Positions 1 to 9,716 of a DNA stretch of 64,000 nucleotides are shown one piece after another (position 1 is the first letter of the stretch; each line of letters starts with the position of its first letter). Made by a program: the position numbers and the translations under genes. Source of the DNA: Phytohabitans maris (lineage in GTDB: Bacteria > Actinomycetota > Actinomycetes > Mycobacteriales > Micromonosporaceae); the NCBI RefSeq assembly GCF_031085175.1, contig NZ_JAVHUY010000051.1, positions 1-64,000 of the forward strand. Reading direction: 5' to 3'. A model generated the notes under the pieces. That model was given only the letters and a program-made list of their open reading frames with translations. It ran no database searches and was not told the origin of the DNA.

Positions 1-2
1 GG

Positions 3-1545
3 CTCGTCCTCGTCGACGGCCTGGACGAGGTCCTCGACGCCGACCGGCGCCGCACGGTGGTCCGCAAGCTCACCGCGGTCCCGGGCGACCGCTATCGGTT
101 CGTCGTCGCCACCCGGCCGCTGGCCGACGGTGAGCTGCCGAAGGCGGGGTGGCCCCGGTTCGAGCTGCTGCCGCTGGCGGCGGGGCTGACCGGCTTCGCC
201 GAGCGGTGGTTCGCCGCCCTTGGCCTGCCCGATCCGGCCGCGTCCGCGGCCGGCTTCACCCGGGCGGTACGCTATACGTCCCTCGCCGAGTTGGCCCGCA
301 CGCCGCTGATCGCCACGATGCTGTGCCAGCTGTTCGTCCTGCGCCCCGAGCGGGACCTGCCCCAGGGGCGCGCCGGCGTGTACCAGTCCTTTGTAGACCT
401 CCTTCGGGAGCGCCGGTTCGCCGCCGACGGCGGCATCCACCCCAGCTGGAGAAGGGATTCGAACGGTACGGCCACTCCGCCGTCGACGCCGCCGCCCATC
501 TCGCCGATTGGTTCGACGGGCTGCTCGGGCGCCTGGCGGCGGCCCGGCACGCCGACGACACCACACCGGCGATCGACCTGCTGGCGCGCTGGACCGGCCA
601 GCTGCGCCCGGCGCACGTACCCGATGGGATTTGGCGATCGTCCATAGCGGACCTGCTACGGCGCGGCGGGCTGATGGTGCAGCACGGCGACGACTTCGCG
701 TTCTTCCACCAGACTGTCGGCGAGTTCCTCGCCGCGGCCCACCTCGCCGCCGATCCCCGCCGCAGCGACAAGCTGTTCCGCGCCATGTTCCACTGGCGGC
801 TGCACCCGGACGCGCGCGCGAGGGAGTGGGCGAGCTCGTGGGGAGGGCGGGCGAGCCGGTGGCGCATACCCCGCGACGAGTCCTTCGCCTCGTTCCTCGT
901 CGCCGCCTGGCAGGGGCGGCCCGACCTCACCGGCGCGCTACTCAAGGTGGCCCGCCGCAGCGGCGCGGACGGTGGCAAGTTCATCGCCACGCTGACGACC
1001 GACGGCGTGGTCACCGACCGCCGCCTGATCGACACGGCCGCCCAGACGCCTCTCAAGACCTCACGCAGCCCCGGCTGGTGGAGCCCGCAGTACACGACGG
1101 CGACGGCGGTCGGCCGCATGGGTGACCCGCGCGGCGGCGACCGGCTCGCCGAAACCGTCGCCGATCCGCGCATCGCATCCGTCACCCGCCGGTACGCCGC
1201 TCGCGAGCTGCACAGCCTGGACAACCCGCGGGGCGCTGACCTCCTACTCACCATGGCCACCGACGAGACCGCCAACACCTACGACCGGATCGACGCCGCG
1301 ATCCAGCTCGCCTGGCTGCCACCCGCCCCTCCGAACCCCTGGTCAGCGGCTGGGCCGCCAACCAGCTCGCCAAAATCAGCACCAACGGCTCGGCCGCCGA
1401 CCAACTCGCCGCCATCGCCAATGACCCCGCGAGCAGCGCCGGCCGTCACCGTCTCGCCCGCGAAGCGCTGACCATCCTCGGTGACCGCCGAGGCTACCGG
1501 GGTCCGCGCCGCATCGCCCTGCTACTCAAAGCCCGCCGCCGCTGA
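3..1545 (+). pseudogene. NACHT-type STAND NTPase, 5'-truncated by window edge and frameshifted
   Basis: The window opens inside a NACHT NTPase: the Walker B-like stretch LVLVDGLDEV (codons from base 3) is followed by the sensor-like VVATRP and the typical 'L..LARTPLIATMLC' helical region. Frame 3 reads to about base 440, then continues in frame 2 (QLEKGFERYGHSAVDAAAHL to DAAIQLAWLP), and about base 1320 it continues in frame 1 (SGWAANQLAKISTNGS to ALLLKARRR, stop 1543-1545). Two frame changes make it a pseudogene unless they are sequencing errors. The second half is helical and HEAT-like. The Walker A half lies outside the window. NACHT proteins often act in signalling or phage defence; nothing here shows which. 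Confidence 0.75.
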
Positions 1546-1559
1546 CCCGTTCCGCACAC

Positions 1560-1830
1560 ACGACGCGCCGGTCGCCCAGACCGTGACCCACCGCAACGAC
1601 GGGCTCCACGGCAAGGTGGACGACCCGGGCGCCCAGGCGCTGGGCGGCGACCAGGGTGTCCCGTACTCCCAGAGCGAGCACCTGGCCGCGGCGCTGCACG
1701 CGTACGGCGTACGCTGCGATCTCTACCCAGTGCCGGGCGCCGGCCACGTCTTCCAGGGTGCGCCGGACGCGGCCGCTTGATCGAGGCGTCCCTGGACTTC
1801 CTCGACGACGTACTCAAACCCGATCAGGGT
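1560..1830 (+). pseudogene. Alpha/beta-hydrolase C-terminal remnant
   Basis: The reading VPYSQSEHLAAALHAYGV and then VPGAGHVFQG resembles the last third of BD-FAE or prolyl-oligopeptidase-like alpha/beta hydrolases, where GAGH carries the catalytic histidine. The frame is lost near 1772, and the final helix (LIEASLDFLDDVLKP) continues in another frame. No nucleophile elbow or N-terminal part is present. It lies between two other broken genes and has no start of its own, so it is dead. Confidence 0.6.
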
Positions 1831-1939
1831 GCGCGGCTGGGCCCTCCGGCCGGGCGTGACGGGGTAGCCTCCGCGCAGCTCGGCGCGCACCCGCGGATAC
1901 CCGGTCCGACAGAACGACGCGAAGTCCCGGGTCAGCCGG

Positions 1940-2601
1940 CAACACGGCAACACGCCACAGTCCGCGCCCCCGGCGAACGAGCGGTAACCACCCTCGAGAC
2001 ACTGCAGCCCAACCTGCCCGTCAACGCCACCTTCACCGGCTCCATCACGATCACCCCGATCGCCGGCGCCTCGATCACCTGCACCATCACCAACACCCAA
2101 CAGGCCACAGCACAGCTGACCCTGGCGAAGGCGTGGCAAGACGGGGCAGCCGGTGACAGCGCCACCCTGACCGCCACCGGCAGCAGTACGGTGCCGGGTG
2201 GCAGCGGCTCCACGGTGGCTCAGGTGCCCGACACCGGTACCGGCACCTCGGCCGAGACCGTGGTCATCGCGGTGATCGCGGGCGAGACGGTCCAGCTGGT
2301 CGAGGCCAAGACCGCCGGCAACACCGGCGCATACACCACCACCATGTCCTGCAACCAAGGCCGTCTGGACGCCGCCACCGGTGTACTCACCGTGCCCGAC
2401 CCGCTGAACGGCAACATCACCTGCACATTCACCAACGCACGGATCGCCCCCGCACCCGGTCCGCCCGGGGCGCTGCCCGTCACCGGCAAACCCTTGCTCG
2501 ACACGATCATGACCGGCGTCCTCCTCACGGCGCCGGGCACCGCACTCATGCTGATCTCCCGCCGCACTCGGCAGAAACGCAATACCTTGCCAAACTCGTA
2601 A
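1940..2601 (+). pseudogene. LPXTG cell-wall surface protein, C-terminal remnant
   Basis: From about 1980 the frame encodes beta-rich extracellular sequence with repeated 'CTITNT' / 'CTFTNA' motifs typical of SpaA/DUF11-like prealbumin-fold repeats. It ends with a sortase signal: LPVTG, a hydrophobic segment (TIMTGVLLTAPGTALMLI) and the basic tail SRRTRQKR. No start or signal peptide belongs to it; the frame runs straight in from the hydrolase remnant at 1777. It is therefore the 3' end of a surface-protein gene joined to unrelated sequence somewhere between 1830 and 2000. It could only be expressed by read-through. Confidence 0.65.
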
Positions 2602-2602
2602 A

Positions 2603-2895
2603 CTGCCGCACCTGGACGAGCCGATTCCGGCCTCCGCAGGACGGTACACGGGCGACCACACCGCCGCTGGTCGCGGACGATCGACCGGTTCGACGGCTAC
2701 GTGTTCGTCACCCCGGAGTACAACCGCTCCACCTCCGGTGTACTGAAGAACGCCATCGACTACCTCTACCGCGAGGGAACGACCGTGCGGCCGGATTCGT
2801 CAGCTACGGCGTCGCCGGCGGCGTGCGCGGTCGAACATCTGCGGCTCGTCGCGGCCGAGCTGCAGCTGGCCACGGTACGCACCCAGGTAGGCGAT
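2603..2895 (+). pseudogene. NADPH-dependent FMN reductase remnant
   Basis: Three frames together give [20 protein letters not shown], then [20 protein letters not shown] and [16 protein letters not shown], then [13 protein letters not shown] and [20 protein letters not shown]. This is the distal part of an SsuE/azoreductase-like NADPH-dependent FMN reductase (family motif 'TPEYN.S..G.LKNA.D'). Frame changes fall near 2664, 2776 and 2825. The N-terminal half is missing, and the sequence starts right after the stop of the LPXTG remnant. This is a clear pseudogene. Confidence 0.75.
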
Positions 2896-2972
2896 TGCCT
2901 CGACCTCGATCCGCAGGTCCGGATTCGACAGCGGCGCCAGCACCGTCGAGCGGGCGTCGTCCAGGCTGCACG
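2800..2972 (-). pseudogene. RidA-family C-terminal remnant
   Basis: Read on the minus strand directly behind the flavin reductase stop, the sequence gives [20 protein letters not shown] followed by VEAIAYLG, the C-terminal strand pair of a RidA/YjgF protein. It then runs into the antisense of the FMN reductase remnant and stops at 2800-2802. The N-terminal three quarters are absent. It may be the deleted last gene of the LLM operon. Confidence 0.55.
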
Positions 2973-2974
2973 GG

Positions 2975-3493
2975 TCACGCGGCCTGCCGCTCGACCGTTG
3001 CGGAGGGCGGTGCCAACGACGTGTACCGGCCCATGTGGTAGATCAGCGGGGCGGCGCTGTGCGTGTGCTGGCCGTGCAGCGGCTCGGCCAGCACGATCGC
3101 GTGGTCGCCGGCCGTCACGTGTTCGGTGACGCGGCACAGCAGCCAGGCGACCGCTGAGTCCAGCAGCGGTACGCCGTGCGGGCCGTCTCGCCAGCCGGTG
3201 TGCGCGGCGAAGCGGTCGATGCCGCTCGTCGCGAACGTCCTCGCCACCTCGTACTGGTCCTCGCCGAGCAGGTGTACGCCCACGTGCCCGGCGCGTTCCA
3301 GCGTTGGCCAGCTGGACGAGCCACGGTCCAGGCAGAACGAGACCAGCGGCGGACGCAGCGACACCGACGTGAACGACGTGGCGGTGAAGCCGACCGGCGG
3401 CGAGCCGGGCGCCGTGACCACGGTGACGGTGGCGGCCTGGCGGCGCAGCAGGGTGCGGAACGCGTCCGCGTCGAGCCCGTTCACGGCCCTCAC
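2975..3493 (-). CDS. Flavin reductase (NADH:FMN oxidoreductase, DIM6/NTAB type)
   Basis: A 172-residue flavin reductase-like split-barrel protein with family landmarks [20 protein letters not shown], '[15 protein letters not shown]' and '[15 protein letters not shown]'. It should supply reduced FMN to the two LLM monooxygenases of the operon. The GTG start at 3493 overlaps the hydrolase stop (GTGA), a translational coupling that fixes the start. It is the last intact gene of the operon. Function is confident at family level; the partner enzyme is inferred from context. Confidence 0.85.
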   Translation of the reverse strand: MRAVNGLDADAFRTLLRRQAATVTVVTAPGSPPVGFTATSFTSVSLRPPLVSFCLDRGSSSWPTLERAGHVGVHLLGEDQYEVARTFATSGIDRFAAHTGWRDGPHGVPLLDSAVAWLLCRVTEHVTAGDHAIVLAEPLHGQHTHSAAPLIYHMGRYTSLAPPSATVERQAA

Positions 3494-4227
3494 CAGCTGC
3501 TCGACTCGACGTGGACGACCGGCGTGATCGGTGTACCGCCGCGCAGCGCTTCCAGGAACGCCACCACTTCCGCGGCCACCGAGCGGTGCTGCAGGTCGTT
3601 GAGGACGTCGTGGTGCGCGCCACGGACGACCGAGAGTCGCACCGCGGGCAGCGACTTGACCAGGCGGGCGAGGTCGGCGCGGCTGACCAGCGGGTCCTCG
3701 TCGCCGACCAGCAGCAGATGCGGCTGTTCGGCGGTGCTGCCGTACGCGGCGTCGAGCAGGGCCGCTGGCACGGTCTCGGCGAAAGCTCCACGTTGGAGGA
3801 ACACGTCGCCGGTCAGTACGCCGCGGTGCACCGGGCAGTGGGTGCGGACGTCGAGCTCGTCGTCCCATCCGCCGGTGTGGTGTGCGTCGTAGCCCGGCAG
3901 GCCGGCCAGCACCACCGCGTCGGGCCACCAGGCGGCGCCGGGACAGGGCTTGGCGACGAGGGCGCCCACCGCGGCGGCCGCGGCGTCGGCACCGGCCAGC
4001 GCCAGCGGGCGTACCAGGTCGGGAATCCCGGCGACCGCGTCGGCGAGGTTTTCGGCCAGGTGGGACGGCGCGAAGGGCAGTACGCGTACTCGGTAGGCGT
4101 CCGCGGCGAGGCGGGCGCCGAACCGGCCGTAGCTGGCCGGCGTCTCGCCGCGGCCGGCGACCACCAGCACGGTGCCGCGGACGCGGAGCCCTTCCGGCGC
4201 GGCAAAGTCACCGTAGTGCGAGGTCAT
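3490..4227 (-). CDS. Alpha/beta hydrolase
   Basis: A 245-residue alpha/beta hydrolase (TVLVVAGRGETPASYGRFG near the oxyanion region; 'LLLVGDEDPLVSRADL' carries the acid and 'VRGAHHDVLND' the catalytic histidine). The nucleophile position sits in LALAGADAAAAAVGAL, where the usual G-x-S-x-G serine is not obvious, so it may be an atypical member. ATG at 4227 is chosen over the upstream GTG at 4236 because GGAAG lies 9 nt before it. The gene overlaps the monooxygenase stop by 20 nt. It probably hydrolyses an ester or lactone formed by the oxygenases. Confidence 0.75.
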   Translation of the reverse strand: MTSHYGDFAAPEGLRVRGTVLVVAGRGETPASYGRFGARLAADAYRVRVLPFAPSHLAENLADAVAGIPDLVRPLALAGADAAAAAVGALVAKPCPGAAWWPDAVVLAGLPGYDAHHTGGWDDELDVRTHCPVHRGVLTGDVFLQRGAFAETVPAALLDAAYGSTAEQPHLLLVGDEDPLVSRADLARLVKSLPAVRLSVVRGAHHDVLNDLQHRSVAAEVVAFLEALRGGTPITPVVHVESSSW

Positions 4228-5917
4228 GGGTGGCACCTTCCGTCGAGGTGGGGGTGGGCGCGGAGCGGCCGAGCACGCGGTCGAGCACCGCCGCGGCGGC
4301 GCCGCCGGGCGGCAGCTCCGTGCCGCGCCAGGCCACGTGCTGGTCGGGTCGGACGAGAACGTTGCCGGCGCCGTACACCCGGCGGGCCGCCTCGTCGGTC
4401 AGGTGCACGACGGTGAACGGCAGTCCTCGCTCGCCGGCGATGGAGGCGAAGGCGCGTTCCACCGTGCGGTCGCCGGTGAGTACCAGGAGCGCGAGGTCGT
4501 TGCCGGCCCGGTCGTAGAGGGTGTCGCCCCACGGGTCGACGTAGCCGTCGGGGGCACGGTGGCCTGGGCGCGGGTCGTCCTCGTACCGGTCCGCATCCCA
4601 CGGCGGCTCGCTGGTGAGCTGGTCGTCCTCGTACCAGATGGCGTCCGAGGCGTCGTAGCGCTCGTCGAAGAGCACGCCCGGCGCCTCGCCCCGCTCCCCC
4701 GCCAGCAGCCGGCGGATCTCCTCGCGGCGGGCCTCCGCCTCGGCGCTGGTGTCGGCGTCGTCGGGCACCCCGACGCGGCGGATCTCGGCGAGCCGCTCCC
4801 GGGCCCGGCGGGCCCGGTCGAGGGCGTGGTCGGCGACCCGCCAGTTGTGCGGCCGCCGTTCCTGGTCGTACGAGTCGAGCAGCGCGTCCGCACCGTGTCC
4901 GCTGAGGACGGCGGCTAGCTTCCAGCCGAGGTTGACGACATCGCCGAAGCCCTCGCCCAGGTTGCCGCCCGGCGTGCGCACGTGGGCGGCGTCGCCGGCG
5001 AGCAGCACGCGCCCTTTACGAAACGTCGCCGCGATCCTCGTCGCCTGGTAGAAGGTGGTCGAGGAGGCAAGCTTGAGGTCGAGGTCGAAACCGAACGCGG
5101 CCCGTGCGGTGGCGAGGAACTCGTCTTCGCGCGGGTCGGCGTCCAGCGGGTACGGGCCGGCGTACACCCGCCACTCCCGCGGGCTGATCGCGGCGAGGAA
5201 GCCGGACGCGCGCTGGTTGAAGACGATGTTCGTGCCGCTGGGCGCGGCACCGGTCCGTTCGAAGACGTCGCCGGTGCGCACGACGAGGCGGAACATCTTC
5301 TCCTCCGCGTACCCGCCCTCGCGCGGGATGCCGGTAAGCCGGCGAACGGTGCTGCCGCCGCCATCGGCGCCGATGACGTAGGCCGAGCGGATGACCCGGG
5401 TCTGGCCACCCGAGACCACCGTCGTGAAGACCCGGTCGCCGGTGTCCCGCAACGACTCGACCCGCCACCCGCCGGCCACGGTAACGCCGCGCTCGCCGAG
5501 GTGGTCCAGGAAGACCTGCTGCAGCGCGGTCTGCGGGCGGCGGATGGGCGGGTGGAGCGAGTGCCGGAGCGGGCCGAGCTCGTCGAAGCCGCGCCGCGGC
5601 CGAGGACCGAGGTCGTGCCCGACCAGGGAGGTGGCGAGGCGGATGCCATGGTTCCACTCCGGTGGAAACGTCCACGCCTCCCGCACCCGCTGCAGCACGC
5701 CCCAGCGGCGGAAGTGCTCGACGACGCGGGGCGAGTGGCCCATCGCGCCGGCCCGCACCAGCGTCGCCCGCACCGCCGCGTCGACCACGGCGACGTCCAC
5801 GCCCCGCCCGGCCAGCTCGACCGCCGCGGACAGGCCGACCGGTCCGCCGCCGACGACCAGCACCGCGACTTCCTCGGGCGGCGCGGCCACCGGAAACTCC
5901 ACGTCGTGGGGGCTCAT
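4208..5917 (-). CDS. FAD-dependent aromatic monooxygenase (PHBH/MhpA-like)
   Basis: A 569-residue class A flavoprotein monooxygenase. The FAD Rossmann motif GGGPVG lies at residues 23-28, the DG motif is YVIGADGGGSTVRRL, and the GD motif is VLLAGDAAHVRTPGGNLGEG, followed by the usual 'NLGWKLAAVL'. A C-terminal thioredoxin-like extension (about 440-560) is typical of MhpA/RdmE relatives. The start codon ATG overlaps the stop of the upstream LLM gene (ATGA). It should hydroxylate an aromatic or heteroaromatic intermediate with NAD(P)H and O2. The substrate is unknown. Confidence 0.88.
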   Translation of the reverse strand: MSPHDVEFPVAAPPEEVAVLVVGGGPVGLSAAVELAGRGVDVAVVDAAVRATLVRAGAMGHSPRVVEHFRRWGVLQRVREAWTFPPEWNHGIRLATSLVGHDLGPRPRRGFDELGPLRHSLHPPIRRPQTALQQVFLDHLGERGVTVAGGWRVESLRDTGDRVFTTVVSGGQTRVIRSAYVIGADGGGSTVRRLTGIPREGGYAEEKMFRLVVRTGDVFERTGAAPSGTNIVFNQRASGFLAAISPREWRVYAGPYPLDADPREDEFLATARAAFGFDLDLKLASSTTFYQATRIAATFRKGRVLLAGDAAHVRTPGGNLGEGFGDVVNLGWKLAAVLSGHGADALLDSYDQERRPHNWRVADHALDRARRARERLAEIRRVGVPDDADTSAEAEARREEIRRLLAGERGEAPGVLFDERYDASDAIWYEDDQLTSEPPWDADRYEDDPRPGHRAPDGYVDPWGDTLYDRAGNDLALLVLTGDRTVERAFASIAGERGLPFTVVHLTDEAARRVYGAGNVLVRPDQHVAWRGTELPPGGAAAAVLDRVLGRSAPTPTSTEGATHDLALR

Positions 5918-7248
5918 CGCCGTGCCTCCGCCATTGTCCAGCGGTTTCGCGGTACGGGCAGGCCGAGGTTGCCGCGCAGCGTGTCCGCCTCGTACTCGGT
6001 GCGGAACAGCCCGCGCGCCTGGAGCAGCGGCACCACGTCCGCGACGAACCGGTCCAGGTCCTCGTGGGTGCGGAAGCCCAGGTTGAGGCCGTCGAACGCG
6101 CCGGCGGCGAACCAGCTCGCGATGGTGTCCGCCACCGTGCGTGGGTCGCCGGTGAACGGGGACGGCTGGTAGTCGGTGAACGCGAGGACCGTCTCGCGCA
6201 GCGTCCAGCCCTCCTCGCGGGCCCGCCGGACGATCTCGGTGCCGCGGGTGCGGCCGCTGCGTTCGGCGAGCGCGGCCACGTCCGGGAACGGCGCGTCGAG
6301 GTCGTGCTGGGAGAAGTCGTAGGCGCCGAAGGAGCGGCCGAACTGGGCGAGCTTGCGCGGGAAGTCGTTGTCCGCGTCGAAGATCTCGCGGGACAGGCGG
6401 TGCGCCTCGGCGTCGGTGCCGGCGACCACCGGCTGGGCGCCGAGGAAGATGAGGACGTGCTCGGGGTCGCGGCCGATCGCGGCGGTGCGGCGTTTGATGT
6501 CGGCGTAGTAGTCGCGCGCCGATCGCAGCGACCCGCCCGGCGCGTAGATGCCCTCGGCGACGTGTGCCGCCAGGTTGCGCCCCTCCTCGGAGACGCCGGC
6601 CTGGAAGATCACCGGCTGGCCCTGCGGCGAGCGGGAGATGTTGAGCGGCCCGGCGACCCGGAAGTGCTCGCCCACGTGGTTGAGCGGGTGCAGCTTGGCC
6701 GGGTCGAGGAAGACGTCCCGCTCCACGTCGGCAGGAAACGCGTCGTCCTCATAGGAGTCCCACAGTCCACGTACGACGGTCACGTGCTCCAGTGCCCGGC
6801 CGTACCGGGTGGCGTAGTCGAGGTGCTCGTCGAGGCCGTAGTTGCCGGAGGTGCCGGAGTCGAGGCTGGTGACCACGTTCCAGCCGGCGCGGCCGCGGCT
6901 GATGTGGTCGAGCGAGGCGAAGCGGCGTGCCACGTTGAACGGCGAGTTGTACGTCGAGCTGAGCGTGCCGACCAGCCCGATGTGTCGAGTGTGGACCGCC
7001 ACGGCCGACAGCAGTGTCAGCGGTTCGAGCCGGTTGAGGTAGTGCGGCGGGTAGGTGGCGTCGATGAACTGGCTGTCCACGATGAACAGCGCGTCGAACT
7101 TCGCGTGCTCGGCCGCTTTCGACTGCGCGATGTACCAGTCGATGTCGATGCTGGCGTTCTTCGGGACGCGCGGGTCCTTCCACAGGCTGTGCTGGCCGGG
7201 TCCCCCGACGCCGTACGCCCGCAGCGCGAGCCGGATCTGGCGGGTCAT
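5914..7248 (-). CDS. LLM-class FMN-dependent monooxygenase (NtaA/SnaA/DszA family), copy 1
   Basis: A 444-residue bacterial luciferase-like monooxygenase with landmarks of the NtaA/SnaA/DszA/SoxA branch: AYGVGGPGQHSLWKDP, YLNRLEPLTLLSAVAV, GRAGWNVVTS, HPLNHVGEHF and SRSPQGQPVIFQAG, ending RGNLGLPVP. These enzymes use FMNH2 from a separate reductase to cleave C-S or C-N bonds or make Baeyer-Villiger products. ATG at 7248 is set by the ATGA overlap with the upstream ATPase stop. It is clearly a paralogue of the first gene of the operon (12172-13518). Confidence 0.9.
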   Translation of the reverse strand: MTRQIRLALRAYGVGGPGQHSLWKDPRVPKNASIDIDWYIAQSKAAEHAKFDALFIVDSQFIDATYPPHYLNRLEPLTLLSAVAVHTRHIGLVGTLSSTYNSPFNVARRFASLDHISRGRAGWNVVTSLDSGTSGNYGLDEHLDYATRYGRALEHVTVVRGLWDSYEDDAFPADVERDVFLDPAKLHPLNHVGEHFRVAGPLNISRSPQGQPVIFQAGVSEEGRNLAAHVAEGIYAPGGSLRSARDYYADIKRRTAAIGRDPEHVLIFLGAQPVVAGTDAEAHRLSREIFDADNDFPRKLAQFGRSFGAYDFSQHDLDAPFPDVAALAERSGRTRGTEIVRRAREEGWTLRETVLAFTDYQPSPFTGDPRTVADTIASWFAAGAFDGLNLGFRTHEDLDRFVADVVPLLQARGLFRTEYEADTLRGNLGLPVPRNRWTMAEARR

Positions 7249-8063
7249 GCTGGTCCTCCGATGGTCTGCAGCAACGCGCGAAGCTCTTCGCGCTCGGCGC
7301 GGTCGGCGGCGGCCGAGCGAAGGGTCGGCGCGGAGCCGACGAGCAGCCGGGTGTACGGGTGCTCCGCGGCGTTGACGATCGTGCGGGCGGGTCCGGTCTC
7401 GACGATTTCGCCCTGGTAGAGCACGGCGATGCGGTCGGCGATCCCGGCGACCGAGCCGAGGTCGTGCGAGATGAACAGCAGCGCGGTCCCGGAGGCGCGC
7501 AGCTGTTTGAAGAACTCCAGCGCGCGGACCCGGGTCGCCGCGTCGAGCGCGCTCACCGGCTCGTCGAGGATGACCACCCGGGGCTCGGTGATCAGTGCGC
7601 GGGCGACCGTAACGCGCTGGCGCTGGCCGCCGGAGAGCTCGCCGGGCAGCCGGGACAGCAGCGCCTCGTCGAGGTGCACCCGGGCGGCGAGCTCGCGGGC
7701 CCGTTCGGCCGCCGCGCGCCGGGGCCGGCCCTGGATCAGCAGCGGCTCCACGATGGACTCCTCGACGGTGAGGTCGGGGTCGAGGCTGCGCAGCGGGTCC
7801 TGGAAGACGTACTGCACGAGGCCGCGGCGGCGCAGGGCCCGCCACCGCCGGCCGCGGTAGCCGGTCACGTCCTCGCCTGCGACGGTGACCCGGCCGGCGG
7901 AGGGGCGGACCAGGCCGACGACGGCTCGGGCCAGTGTGGACTTGCCCGACCCGGTCTCGCCGATGAGGCCGACGGTCTCGCCGGCCGCGACCGAGAGTGA
8001 GGCGCCGCGCAGGGCGTGGGTGCGTCCGTAGTGGACGTCCAGGTTGGACACTTCAAGCGACAT
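7245..8063 (-). CDS. Dpp/Opp-type ABC importer ATPase (second ATPase of operon B)
   Basis: A 272-residue ABC ATPase: Walker A GETGSGKST at about 35-43, Q-loop 'YVFQDPLRSLDP', signature ELSGGQRQR, Walker B VVILDEPVSALD, H-loop FISHDL. It has the DppF-like 'HPYTRLL' segment, but the C-terminal cysteine-rich oligopeptide-transporter domain seen in the other three systems of this window is missing. It pairs with the ATPase encoded just upstream, whose stop it overlaps by 11 nt. Confidence 0.9.
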   Translation of the reverse strand: MSLEVSNLDVHYGRTHALRGASLSVAAGETVGLIGETGSGKSTLARAVVGLVRPSAGRVTVAGEDVTGYRGRRWRALRRRGLVQYVFQDPLRSLDPDLTVEESIVEPLLIQGRPRRAAAERARELAARVHLDEALLSRLPGELSGGQRQRVTVARALITEPRVVILDEPVSALDAATRVRALEFFKQLRASGTALLFISHDLGSVAGIADRIAVLYQGEIVETGPARTIVNAAEHPYTRLLVGSAPTLRSAAADRAEREELRALLQTIGGPA

Positions 8064-8874
8064 GGTCCAGCTCCTTCTCCTCCGTGAACCGGTCCAGGCC
8101 GTACTGCTCGTGCTCGGCGATGAGCAGCTTCGTGTACTCGTGCCGCGGCTCGTAGAGGATCCGCTCCACCGGTCCCTGCTCGACGGTCTCGCCGGCCCGC
8201 AGCACCAGGACCTCGTCGCAGAGCTGGGCGACGACGGCGAGGTCGTGCGAGACCACGACGAGCGCCAGGCCGGTCCGCTCGCGCAGGTCGGCGAGCAGGT
8301 CGAGGATCTCCGCCTGCACGGTCACGTCCAGGGCGGTCGTGGCCTCGTCGGCGATGAGCACCTTCGGGTCGGCGGCGATCGCGGCGGCGATGAGGACCCG
8401 CTGGAGCATGCCGCCGGACAGCTCGTGCGGATACTGCCGGTAGACCCGCTCCGGGTCACGCAGCCGCACCGCGCCGAGCAGCTCGATCGCCCGCTGTCTG
8501 GCGTCCCGCCGGCCGAGTCCCTTCTTGACTCGCACGACCTCGGCGACCTGCGTGCCGACCTTGAGCGACGGGTTGAGGTACGAGGCCGGGTCCTGGAACA
8601 CAGCGCCGATCGTGGTGCCACGCACCGCGGTCCACTCCTTCTGGGTGAGCGTGGAGACGTCGCGGCCCTCGATCTCGATCTGGCCGCCGGAGACCGCGAA
8701 GTGCTCCGGCAGGATGCCCAGCACCGCCTGGCAGGTGAGGGTCTTGCCGCTGCCGGACTCCCCCACGATGCCGACCGCCTTTCCGGGCGTCAGCGCGAAC
8801 GAGACGCCGTGCACGAGATCCCGCCGGCCGACGCCGTCGTGGATCCGTACGTCACGCAGTGACAGCAGAGCCAT
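8053..8874 (-). CDS. Dpp/Opp-type ABC importer ATPase (first ATPase of operon B)
   Basis: A 273-residue DppD-like ATPase with Walker A GESGSGKT (about 38-45), Q-loop 'AVFQDPASYLNP', signature LSGGMLQR, Walker B VLIADEATTALD and H-loop VVSHDL. Like its partner it is short and lacks the C-terminal CRFAPRC-type domain. It overlaps the end of the DppC-like permease by 23 nt. Together with the neighbouring permeases and lipoprotein it forms a complete five-component importer. Confidence 0.9.
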   Translation of the reverse strand: MALLSLRDVRIHDGVGRRDLVHGVSFALTPGKAVGIVGESGSGKTLTCQAVLGILPEHFAVSGGQIEIEGRDVSTLTQKEWTAVRGTTIGAVFQDPASYLNPSLKVGTQVAEVVRVKKGLGRRDARQRAIELLGAVRLRDPERVYRQYPHELSGGMLQRVLIAAAIAADPKVLIADEATTALDVTVQAEILDLLADLRERTGLALVVVSHDLAVVAQLCDEVLVLRAGETVEQGPVERILYEPRHEYTKLLIAEHEQYGLDRFTEEKELDHVA

Positions 8875-9715
8875 CGGCCACCTTCCTCGTGTTGAGCAGT
8901 GCCCGCCCGGCCTGGCCGGTGACGTCGCGGATGGCGTCGGCGAGCAGGTTGCAGGCCCAGACCGTGGCCATGATGAGCGCGGTCGGCGCCAGCGGCGCCC
9001 ACGGCTGGAAGCTCAGGTAGCCCAGCTCGGAGGCGAGCACGCCGCCCCAGGTGGGCGCCGGTGGCTGCACGCCGATGCCGAGGAAGGTCAGGCTGGACAC
9101 GATGACGAAGCCGACGCCGGTGGTGTTGGCCAGCGCCACCGCGATGGGTGGGAGCACCTTGACCCACACGTGCTTGCGCACCACCCAGCCGACTGAGGCG
9201 CCGGCGACGATCGCCGCCTCGACGTACTGGGAGCGGGCCACCGACAGCGTGGCGGCCCGGGCCACCCGGTAGAACAGCGGGGAGACCATGATGCCGACCA
9301 CGAACATCGCCTGCGGGATGCCGTTGCCGAGCAGAGCGGTGACCGCGACGGCGAAGACGAGGAACGGCAGCGCGACGAGCGTGTCCGCCAGCCGCAGTGT
9401 CACCCACTCGAAGGCACGTCCGAAGTAGACGGACAGGATGCCCGGCACCACGCCGACGACGAGCGCGATGAGCGCCACCTGCACGGCGCCCAGTACGCTC
9501 ACCCGGGAGCCGTCGAGCAGCCGGCTGAGCACGTCGCGGCCGAGGTAGTCGGTGCCGAGCAGGTGCGCGCTCGACGGGTTGGCGAGGATGTCGGTGGTGC
9601 CTTCGAGCGGGTCCTGCGGCGCCAGGATCGGGCCGAAGACCGCCAGGAACGCGATGAAGCCGAGGATGCCGATGGCGATGCGGCCGCTGGTGAGCCTCAG
9701 TACGCGGCGGATCAC
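8852..9715 (-). CDS. Dpp/Opp-type ABC permease, DppC-like (operon B)
   Basis: A 287-residue inner-membrane permease with an N-terminal membrane segment, the DppC hallmark HLLGTDYLGRDVLSRLL, and the EAA loop QYVEAAIVAGASVGWVVRKH before the last membrane spans. GTG at 9715 follows the DppB stop by 1 nt and is preceded by GAGAGGAG. It forms the translocation pore with the DppB-like protein. Confidence 0.9.
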   Translation of the reverse strand: MIRRVLRLTSGRIAIGILGFIAFLAVFGPILAPQDPLEGTTDILANPSSAHLLGTDYLGRDVLSRLLDGSRVSVLGAVQVALIALVVGVVPGILSVYFGRAFEWVTLRLADTLVALPFLVFAVAVTALLGNGIPQAMFVVGIMVSPLFYRVARAATLSVARSQYVEAAIVAGASVGWVVRKHVWVKVLPPIAVALANTTGVGFVIVSSLTFLGIGVQPPAPTWGGVLASELGYLSFQPWAPLAPTALIMATVWACNLLADAIRDVTGQAGRALLNTRKVADGSAVTA

Positions 9716-9716
9716 G

